A stretch of DNA of 64,000 nt from Lasiodiplodia sp. COLG20 (lineage: Eukaryota > Ascomycota > Dothideomycetes > Botryosphaeriales > Botryosphaeriaceae): positions 868,001 through 932,000 of the forward strand of contig VNWV01000002.1 in NCBI GenBank assembly GCA_009801085.1, in the 5' to 3' direction. Positions 55,906 through 64,000 of this stretch are shown piece by piece; within the stretch, counting starts at the first letter, position 1, and every line of letters starts with the position of its first letter. The translations under genes and the position numbers were made by a program. A model generated the notes under the pieces. It was not told the origin of the DNA, searched no databases, and was given only the letters and a program-made list of their open reading frames with translations.

Positions 55906-58900
55906 GACGGGCAACTTTGCAGAAGAAGGTTGAGCGCTTTTTGGAAGTCCGGCGCAAAGGAACAACAGGTCTAAAGAAGAGAAAGTCCAAGGAAAGGAAT
56001 GTAAGAAGTCCAGCGGGTCGACCGCGTGAACGGGAAGGTTCGAGGCACGCCTCGTAGAAAAGAAGAGGAAGATGCAAAGTGTGGGGAGGAAGGCGCAAGG
56101 GCGAGACAAAGAAGGAAGTCGGGCATGGCTAGCGGCGCATCACCTGGGTATTAAGCATTTCCCGGGTGCTCCCCAGATCTACGTGATGGGTTCACAGCGA
56201 GACCCAGCTGGAAGGAAGCGATTTTTTTCTCTCGCCGTGTCTCCCGGCCCTGGCGTTTCGCGGCGGAGGCGCGGGCGGCAAACGGCCGGGACGGGGATGG
56301 TGATGGCGGCTCGTGTTTCACAGTGCACAAGTCGACGCGGCGCCGGCCAGTGCCTTTGCCGCTGCCCACGGCACGTCCGTCACCAAGCCCCGCCCGCAGC
56401 CGTCACGTCGTGTTGTACAGACTCCGGTGAAGGAGCGAGAAGCCAGGCTGCAAGCGCCCGCCTATGCAGCCAAAAAAGCGGCCGAGTCCGCCGGCAACCT
56501 CGCTCCGCCAACCATCCTCTCCCGCCCACCGCTTCTCCGCCTCGCTCAAACATTTTCTTCGCCCTTCTCTCCGTTGCGAGAACAGACCCCAGCTCCGGCT
56601 GTCTCGTTTTGCATTACCGTCGTCCGCCCCAAACAAACACCCAACCCTGTCCTTTTGAGTCAGATCCCACTACTCCCCTTCTCTTTTTCCACAAGTAATA
56701 CCAACCTCCCTTTTGTGTGTAACATTCCGGATATAGTAGAGCTGATGAAGAGCACCGAGTCGCGCCTCTGAGCGTGCCTGAATTTTGTGCTGATGATGAC
56801 AGCTGCCATCCTTTCACATCCCCCGTTTCAAGATAGATTAATCCTCCTCCGACTCGTCCACGGTAGTAATCATTTCTGCACGATCCATCCTTACCCGTAC
56901 ATTTGCTCTTTTCTTCCCTTTCTCTTTTTCTTTTTCCTTTTGGTGTTCTCGTTTCCCTGCCATACCATAAAAGCAGTCAAGACACCTTCAGGAAGGCGAA
57001 AGTCCTGCGCGTACTCTCTCCTGTCTGCAACTAATATTGCTCAGGACCGCCGCTAGTCAGCGATTTAGAGATCTCCCCCACATCCCGTCCGTCTGGGATG
57101 TGTAATGCCCCAATACTAACCCAGGGAAAGCTGTGGCGCATCGCTGCAGAGCTGAGAACTGTTTTAAATACGCAGGGGTCTTGCGTGGGTTGCAAAAGAA
57201 GAAAGGCAAATCGTTAGTCATAGAGGAGATGACGGACATCTTGGTGGATGATCGCCTCAGCAATCTGCTTGTGATCCTCCACTATGAACCCTGCTCCACT
57301 TGTGGTTGGATGTTGTTTCTCGCCTATTCAAACATCGAGGCACGGGACTTGTTGCATAGGGCATGAATGTCGTATCATAGTACTGTCGTCAGTACTCGCC
57401 AACAGCAAATCTGCTGCATCTCGCCCAAACAAACTCTCTTGTCTTCATAACTCCACACACCCTTACAGGAATGTGTACATACACATGCCTTTTTGCCTCC
57501 TGGTTACCAAATTGCTGCTAAAACTAATGCACTAACCGCATCTTTCACGCCGCGTATGACGCAGATGTCCGCTCCGCTGGGGAAACCCAGTCTCAAAGGA
57601 GGAAAGAATGAGAAAAATGTGTGACCAAAGTTTTCTCCATTGGAAAGAAAAGTTTGAGGGTACACAACATCATGCATGCGACGGCGTTCGTTGTCTCACC
57701 GACCCAAAACGCACTTACGTCGCTCAAGAAAGACAGCGCACACCGGAGAATCGCGGGATCAACTGTCCTCGCCATACGTCATTCCCTTTCATACGACTCG
57801 GTGTTTTCCTATTTGCTTATGGTTTGGATGGTTGTAAAATCGGGTTCCGTTCGGACCGCATCCGTCAATCAACCTCAAGATTGCACCCGTCATAATCATA
57901 ATCCGCTCACCACCAAGTTCAACTGCGTGCCACAAGACAGGTTGGAGGGGAGACATATTTGAAGTATGTACTTGCAATTCACTCCGCTAAGCTCCGCTAA
58001 CTTCTATCCGGTCAAGCAATGCTTGATCTCTTGGTGCGTTTCCCCACAAAGTCAAAGCGTGTTCGTGTGTGCACATCCATCCATCCATCATCCATCCCAT
58101 TTTCCGAAAAGCGAATTCGTCATCGTCTTGGGAGAAAAAAGAGGTCAAGAAAGACGGGCGTGAGCACAGTTCCGGTGGAGACCTCCATCTCATAACCGCC
58201 GTATCTTGCAATACCGGCTTACAACGTGGACGACGGAAAGAGAAAGCCCGGAAAGACCTCTTCACCCGGTTGAAATCGGTTGAGTAGAGGCGGTAAATAA
58301 TAGTCTCCAGGCTGCGTGGGCGAGGGAAGAAAAATCCGGACCACCAAAACGAGAAGCAAACACGGTTCTCCCAGTCTGATGATTACGGACGCCGGGGAGA
58401 AAATGGGGTACATGAAGGGAAAGCTCGGGGACTACATGATTTTGAGGGTGTCTTGGGGAATCATAATTCGATGACTAAGGTGTGTATGAAATAGAAAAGG
58501 CTAGGGGGAGAGGTGGAGTGATCCGACTCTTTGTTCGCCAAATCCTCCTTACATGATCCGGGGGCATACATGACTTCTTTCGAGTGTGGTGAATTGGGGG
58601 TTCCGTAAGTGCGTGCTTGAACGTGAGCAAAGGCTTCGGGCGGGTGCTTGTGGTATGTGTGTTGGGGGTGAGTGCATGTATCGGTGTGGAGGGGGCGTGT
58701 CTGCGAATACATCGAAGACTGACTCGGTGAGAAGAGATGAGACGCATGCCAGTCGACTTGACTAGTGCCGTAGTCGCCATCCGTCCGGTAGAGTTCATCC
58801 GCATCGCCATTCGAACGTGGCCACACGTCGAGCCGGCTTGAACGACTACCATGCGCTTCGACTCTTCATCGACTTCGGACTGTCGGCTCTCTTCTCCGAT

Positions 58901-59097
58901 GTCGGTGGTTCGGGAAGCTTGGCCCTGCGACATCTGCTGCTTGTCTAGCTGCAGTGTCATGCAAGAGTCCCGGTTTGAGTTTGTGACCATGCCGTTCAAG
59001 CCATCTGACCGGAAGCGCCGCCTGTTTGGATCAAGTATGTTAGTATGACATGTAGTAAATGGTAGAATATCGTTGCAATTTTTCCAGATCATCCCTT
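55906..59097. other. Long intergenic region
   Basis: 3.2 kb without a convincing gene. CT-rich blocks near 56480-56700 and 56900-56950 and AT-richer sequence beyond 57100 look like UTR or promoter material. A 267-codon minus-strand frame at 58475..59278 overlaps the 3' end of KAP95, begins inside it, and has a composition unlike the neighbouring proteins. Confidence 0.45.
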
Positions 59098-62000
59098 CTA
59101 CCTCAACAACAGCCTGGGGGCTACTGAAGGGGACCCGTTGCGCAGCTGGGGTATGGAAGTTGTATGTGACGTACCAATTTGACGCTTGATCTGCTCGCGG
59201 GCCCAGCGGGCGGTGTCGATGGTGCGCGGCGAGAAGTCCTTGTTGGCCTTGGTCTCCCTGGCCATAGCCATGATCCACTCAGAACGGAACAGCTCGGCAA
59301 ATTCGCCATTCGGGAAGGTGTCAGCAAGGTCACTAGTTTACGTCAGCTCAGATTACCCAGTCAAAATTTCAAAGAGACGTACCCGATGACACCCATAGAA
59401 GAACGCATCAATGCCTCAGTACGGTTGGCATCAGTGTGAACAGTGTGAAGGAGAGCGAAGATGGGCTCAACGTAGGGCACAAGAAGGCTCTCTGTGATAA
59501 GTTAGCAGTGCATCCCTCAGAAGTGAAAAAAGAGAATCAGGTTGTGGAGTATAACATACGCTTGCCACCAAGTTTCATGGACATGATAGCACCATCCCAA
59601 GCATCCATGATGCCCTCACGAAGCGAAACAACGTAGTCGAGCATCTCAAACGAGGTATCCTGATTAAAGTTGACCTGCGAAGCCTGAATCAAGACCTGAG
59701 CAACAACCGAAAGGTAGGTCTCGAAGTGGCCGCCGATGGCGTGAGCGATATCGCCGAAGCACTGCAGGATAGCAGGCTTGAACTGGTTGCCAAGAGTAGG
59801 ACTCCTCAGGTTGTTCAGGAGGTAGTTCATAAAGGCATCGCAGTAAGGCTGAACCTTCTCGTTGAGAGAACGAGTAATATCGCTAACAAGACCGATAGCC
59901 ATAGAGCAGATGGCGGGCTCCTCCTGGTTACCAAGGGCGTTGTACAGGTAGGGCGAGAAGGCCTCCATGTACTTCAGGAAGTCCTCCTCCAGGGCATTGG
60001 CGAGCGAGCCAATGGCAGCCAGAACAGCGTCGGGCACACTGGACTTGCCACCGGTAGTCGAAAGCAGCTGCAGGAGAACCTGCATGATGCGATCAGCCTG
60101 AGGCTTGATCTCAACCTCGAGTCTCTGGACGATTGCCATGACGACGCTAGTCAAGCTGGTTTGCATCTCTTCAAGGGTCATCTTATCCTCAATGCTGACA
60201 ACTTGTTGTTGCATGGGAACGGTCTTCTCCAGGCGCTCCAGGATGACATTGGACAGGTGGCCGACCATCCCAAGGCTGTCGTTGGCAGAGTTCATGACAA
60301 ATGAGTTCAGGACCTCGTATGCGGCAGTGCGCAGCTGGTTGTCGGCATCGGCCCTACACGTCTATTAGCTCGGATATACTTATGTCATGACTAGGAAGAG
60401 CATACCTCTCGGTGACCTGCAGAAGGTGCGTTACGCTAGCCTGGAAGTGAGCAGACAGAGCATTAGTCTGGCAGCCAGGTGCACCGGCGAAACGGTCTGC
60501 AAGGTTCATGAGCGCCCAGCAGCAGGAAGAAGCCATCTTGGGGTGGCTTGCAAGACCGGCGAAGAGGGAGGAAATGAGGGGTTGCAGGTGGGTAGCGGCA
60601 TCAATCGACTCGGCGCAAGTCTCGCAAATACGGCCCAAGGCGTAGGCAGTTGAGTCCCTAACGTGGATGATAGGGTCCTCCATCATGCCGATCAGGACCG
60701 GCAGAGCCTGCTTCACTAGAGGGTCAAGCATCTTCTCCTCGGGGCCCTCCATGATGGCACCGAAAGCGGAGACGGCGGCGTCACGGAAGTGCCAGTCCTC
60801 TGCACGCAAGTTCTTCTCAACAAAAGTAAGAACATGCGGCACAACTGCGCTACCGACGGTCTGGGCCCAGAGCTGGAGACACTGATACGAGGCACGGGAG
60901 ACGTTGTACTCGTTATCGTCGGCATCTTCATCCTGCTTGGACAGGAGCTCGAGGAGAACAGGGACGACCTCCTGGGTTGCAACACGAGCAAAGTTGAAGT
61001 ACTCGCGGAGCTCGGTCGAGCCCTCTGCGTTGGCCTTTTCCTCGGAGTTAGTCTTGTCATACACCAGCGTGACAATCGAGCAATTGCTTCTCACCTGAGC
61101 GTTGTCATCCTCGATTGAAATTTCCTCCTCGCAAACGGTGCACCAGAACTCAATGGCGAGCTTAGCAACATCCTCCTCATCGCTCTTCATGCCCTGGATG
61201 GTAAGGCCGAACAGGGCCTTCTCCATGTAGAAGCTCATCTTGTCGTAGTACAGGCCCATGATCCTGTTCAAGCAGCCGTATGCGCCCTGCTGGATACGGG
61301 TGTCGTCGGCCTGGGTGGCTTCGCAGATGACCTGCATAATGTAGTTCCGCTCACCCTCATTCTCGAAGTTGGTGCGCACGAATTCGAGGGAGTCGCTGAG
61401 TGCAGAAATGGCGGCATTTCGCACATCGGGGTTGGTTTCCTCCTTCCGTGCGCCCTGAACGACGGCGGTGAGAATAGCATTGGAGTGGTGTGCAAGGCTT
61501 TCACGGAGCTCGCTCTCATCGGTGTCGCAGATAAAGCCGATCGTCGTCAGCGATGCCTGCTTCTGGTGATCCGCGCCCTTGCCCACGTTGTCCACCAGGG
61601 CGGGCATCAGCTCCGGCCACATGTTCTGGGGGATCTCGATGGCGGCGATAGCGGCGATGAACTGTGCGGCGGAGCCTCCTGCACGGCCATCGCTGGAGGC
61701 CAGGGTCTGCAGAGCAAGGTTCTTCACCTGGGTCCTGATCGCCTCAGGCTGGCCCACCCACCGTGCCTGGACCTCCCGTAACCTGCTGTACTCGCGCGCG
61801 GAGAAGGCGTTCTTGAGGGCTAGGGCGGCGGCGGTCCGGATGTGCGGTTGCGCCTGCTCGTTGGCGAGTTCTGTAGCGAGGGTGGTGAGGTAGCCGGACT
61901 GGATTCCACGCGGTCAGCAAAATTGCTCGTCTCAGGCGGGGCATGGGGCGGGAAGGCCGCAGGCGGGCGGAAACGTACAAAGTCGGCCTCAGCGGCCTGG

Positions 62001-62137
62001 GTGAGCTGCTGCTCGGCATTGGTACGGATCGTGGCGTCTGTTCGCAGCAGTCAGTGGCGGATGTTTGGGTTGAGGTACCAGGCTCAGCGCAACGTACCTG
62101 GAGACAGCGTCCCCTCAAGCACCTGGTTGACGTCCAT
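59098..62137 (-). CDS. KAP95: Importin subunit beta-1 (karyopherin beta, KAP95)
   Basis: Nuclear import receptor that carries importin-alpha/NLS cargo through pores and releases it on RanGTP. Exons 62137..62098, 62037..61979, 61898..60406, 60353..59560, 59491..59383 and 59332..59175, with a short last exon 59123..59098, give about 892 residues (yeast Kap95 has 861). The N-terminus MDVNQVLEGTLSPD...AEQQLTQA is the importin-beta N-domain. HEAT repeats follow throughout, including MWPELMPALVDN, YDKMSFYMEKALF, AEDWHFRDAAVSAFG and DSTAYALGRICE. The last intron (59174..59124, 51 bases) is a multiple of three, so retention keeps the same stop; the true C-terminus is therefore uncertain. Confidence 0.95.
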
Positions 62138-62755
62138 GCTGGCGCGCTAAGATTGGAACTAGGCGGGAGCTTGGGGATGGAGGGCGGTCTAGAGTGCTGA
62201 GCGGCGGGCGTGCCTGCGGGTGCGGCGCCTTGTTGGTGGTGGTTTGGGCGTCGTTGCGTAGAGATGAGCAAGCGAAATCAAAACACGTGAAAGGTTGCCT
62301 TGTTGCGCTTTGGCACCAGGCAAGCCGGCACGGGAAGAGAGCGAGGATGCGGACAAAGAAAACAGCCCGTAGGAGGACGGCGTATGAGAACGGCCGAGCA
62401 AACGCGAGGGAGAGAGGAGCAGGTGGAATGGATTGTTGTGTCTGGCAGGCGCCGTCGAGAAGCAAATCATGCAGTGTTAGAGGGGCAACGATCCGCTCCG
62501 AAGAACCCCCGGCTCGTCATTTTCCACGCCCTGGGTGCGAGCACGCAGCCAGCCTGGCCGGCGCCGCCCAGCAGCCCGAGCGCGCCCACCAGCGCTGCCC
62601 TACGCGGCTCTGCAGCGTGGTGCGGTGCCTGCGCTATTTGTATACACATGTCGTGCGGCTCTAGCCATTACATACGTGCGCTTTCCCCGCCTCCAGCGTG
62701 TCCCTGTGCTCTCCCCGCCAGCCCCAGTCCAACCGTTTGCGCCCACGTATCTACA
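62138..62755. other. Intergenic region upstream of KAP95
   Basis: Promoter of KAP95 and 3' flank of the phosphatase gene, which are in tandem on the minus strand. Overlapping plus-strand frames here are compositional. Confidence 0.55.
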
Positions 62756-64000
62756 TTACCTGCGTCCGCTGCGTGGATCCTCCGCTTCCTTCCTTCTCCA
62801 GTCGCGCAGCTCTTTGGTGCCGAGACTGCCAAGCCCTCCCTCACTTCGCCGCTCCCATCCCCCGAGGCGCACCACGAGAGCCGTTGCGTTATCGCCATCG
62901 CGCGACACTTCGGTTGCGAAGCTGACCACGTCGCGCGCGCCCTGCTCCGGCGTCCGCGCGTCCTTCACGATGTCCACGATCTCCTGGTCGCTGAGCGTGC
63001 CGGACACGCCGTCCGAGACCATGACCATGAACGAGTACTCTGCCGGCGCAAGCTCGATCCGCCGGATCTCTGGCTCAGCAGAGACACCCACGCGCTTCGA
63101 GTGCATGTCGCCGAAGGCGCGCGTGTTGGCGAGGCCAAAGATGCGCTCTTCTCCAAACGAGTCCGTTGCGAACGCTGCCGCGTATCTTCGCAGCCGTTGT
63201 TCTTCTGACGGCAGCGATGGGTGGTGGTTGGACGTCAATGGGATCGGCTGGCCCGTCGCCGTATTGCAGAGGATGATGCGCGTGTCCCCTACGTGCGCCG
63301 TGACTATGGTGGATGCAGAGCCGGGGGTCCAATAGGGCGCTGGCGTTGGGGTAGAGATCAGAGCAATGCTGCACGTGCTGCCTCCCTTGAAACGCTTCGG
63401 TCCGCCGATCCTCTTGCCAGCATGAGATGGGCGTTCCAGGATGTCTTCGTCGTTGATTGCGCGGTCTGCTTCCACGAGGTCCTCGTCGGCTTTGTTGACC
63501 TGTGCCGAAACAAAGTCGAAGTCGGCTTTCAGAAAGGCGTAGGTCAGCACCGTTTCGATGCCGACTCCTTCGCCAACATCATCCGAGATGGTTGTGTGTT
63601 GCAATTGGCGGTGCTGGACCACTTCTCTCTCCAGTGTATGGCCCTTGCCGCCGGCTGATGTGGAGAAGAAGTCGGGCTTGAAGCGCTTGAAGTAGCCCCC
63701 AACCAGCTCGCGCCATGAGACGACAATCTCCCGCTCGAGTTGCAGTGCCTTTGGTACGTTCTCTGACTGCTTCACCGGCTTGGCGCCGTCCGGGGGCGGG
63801 GTCGTGTCACTTCGCCCGCTCGGCGGTGTCTCCCCGCTCGAGGTGTCTGGTATTCTCGCGGGCTCGGTGCCTGGAGGCGTGTGTGTGTCGATGGCTTCGA
63901 GGCTCTCGCGGCTGGTGAGCGGGGTGCCTTCTGAGGTGTCGGGGTCGCTGAGGCTGGATTTTTGTGGGAGGCTGCTCTTCAGTTCGAATAGCCGGGTGCT
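62756..64000 (-). CDS. PP2C-type (PPM) protein phosphatase, PTC6-like, 5'-partial
   Basis: Metal-dependent Ser/Thr phosphatase. The frame is open from the window edge at 64000 to TAA at 62756, 414 codons, with no start seen, so the N-terminus is missing. The C-terminal part of the PP2C fold is clear: STIVTAHVGDTRIILC, LTSNHHPSLPSEEQRL, ANTRAFGDMHSK, SFMVMVSDGVSGTLSDQE and DGDNATALVVRL, which include the conserved GD and DG metal-site motifs. The visible N-terminal part is Ser/Pro/Thr-rich linker. The arrangement resembles yeast Ptc6 (mitochondrial PP2C); location cannot be judged without the leader. No intron is needed in the visible portion. Confidence 0.9.
   Translation of the reverse strand, partial: STRLFELKSSLPQKSSLSDPDTSEGTPLTSRESLEAIDTHTPPGTEPARIPDTSSGETPPSGRSDTTPPPDGAKPVKQSENVPKALQLEREIVVSWRELVGGYFKRFKPDFFSTSAGGKGHTLEREVVQHRQLQHTTISDDVGEGVGIETVLTYAFLKADFDFVSAQVNKADEDLVEADRAINDEDILERPSHAGKRIGGPKRFKGGSTCSIALISTPTPAPYWTPGSASTIVTAHVGDTRIILCNTATGQPIPLTSNHHPSLPSEEQRLRRYAAAFATDSFGEERIFGLANTRAFGDMHSKRVGVSAEPEIRRIELAPAEYSFMVMVSDGVSGTLSDQEIVDIVKDARTPEQGARDVVSFATEVSRDGDNATALVVRLGGWERRSEGGLGSLGTKELRDWRRKEAEDPRSGRR

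Noticed and set aside
56072..56698. 208-codon plus-strand frame
   Set aside because: Arg/Ser/Pro-rich composition in a CT-rich region upstream of the LPMO-like gene start, no domain; judged promoter/UTR sequence.
58475..59278. 267-codon minus-strand open frame
   Set aside because: Starts inside KAP95 exon 6 in another frame, begins with a non-ATG-like context, and runs into AT-rich sequence with a composition unlike real proteins here.
1..64000. CRISPR array, prophage or bacterial operon features
   Set aside because: The window is fungal nuclear DNA with spliceosomal introns; no spaced direct-repeat array is present.

Overview
The window is nuclear DNA of a filamentous ascomycete (Pezizomycotina). 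Most genes carry several short (about 45-90 base) GT-AG introns, there is a dispersed fungal-type 5S rRNA gene, and the gene set is fungal: a GPI-anchored GH72 transglycosylase, a Zn2Cys6 regulator, HSP104, a secreted GH3 beta-glucosidase and an LPMO-like secreted protein. Class or species cannot be fixed from sequence alone; Dothideomycetes is only a guess. I placed exons by hand from splice signals and reading phase, so boundaries are predictions.

Layout. 0-10.9 kb is mostly housekeeping: C1-tetrahydrofolate synthase (5' end outside the window), an amino-acid permease, a WKF-domain nucleolar-type protein divergent from proteasome subunit alpha-1 (SCL1), and a small protein of unknown function. 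10.9-14.5 kb has no convincing gene. 14.5-22.4 kb holds gamma-tubulin complex protein GCP3 (with an exon-1 reading-frame anomaly), a GH72 beta-1,3-glucanosyltransferase and an MFS anion permease, with two copies of a nested-hairpin MITE between and beside them. 22.4-37 kb is an accessory stretch. It has a 94-residue Cys-rich secreted protein gene, a Pol III-like structured element, a disordered protein gene, a GPI-anchored Cys-rich protein, a tiny conserved-looking gene, the GH3 beta-glucosidase, a 5S rRNA gene with a broken partial copy, and a 128-residue secreted protein with a beta/gamma-crystallin-like C-terminus. 37-50 kb contains a poorly resolved or broken gene, a small hypothetical protein, a histidine phosphatase with a GC-AG intron, a PRKRIP1-family protein, a Zn2Cys6 factor and a PHD-finger protein. 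50-64 kb contains HSP104 with heat-shock elements, a third MITE copy, an LPMO-like protein, importin beta (KAP95) and a PP2C-type phosphatase running off the right edge.

The core genes serve one-carbon metabolism, protein turnover and refolding, microtubule nucleation, nuclear import and wall remodelling. The secreted genes (GH3, GH72, LPMO-like, two small Cys-rich proteins, a GPI Cys-rich protein) suggest a plant- or litter-associated life style; that is inference. There is no secondary-metabolite cluster, intact transposase gene or CRISPR array. The most novel items are the two multi-exon small secreted protein genes (23.2-23.7 kb and 34.6-35.3 kb), the Pol III-like element at 24.46-24.65 kb, and the TA-flanked MITE family.
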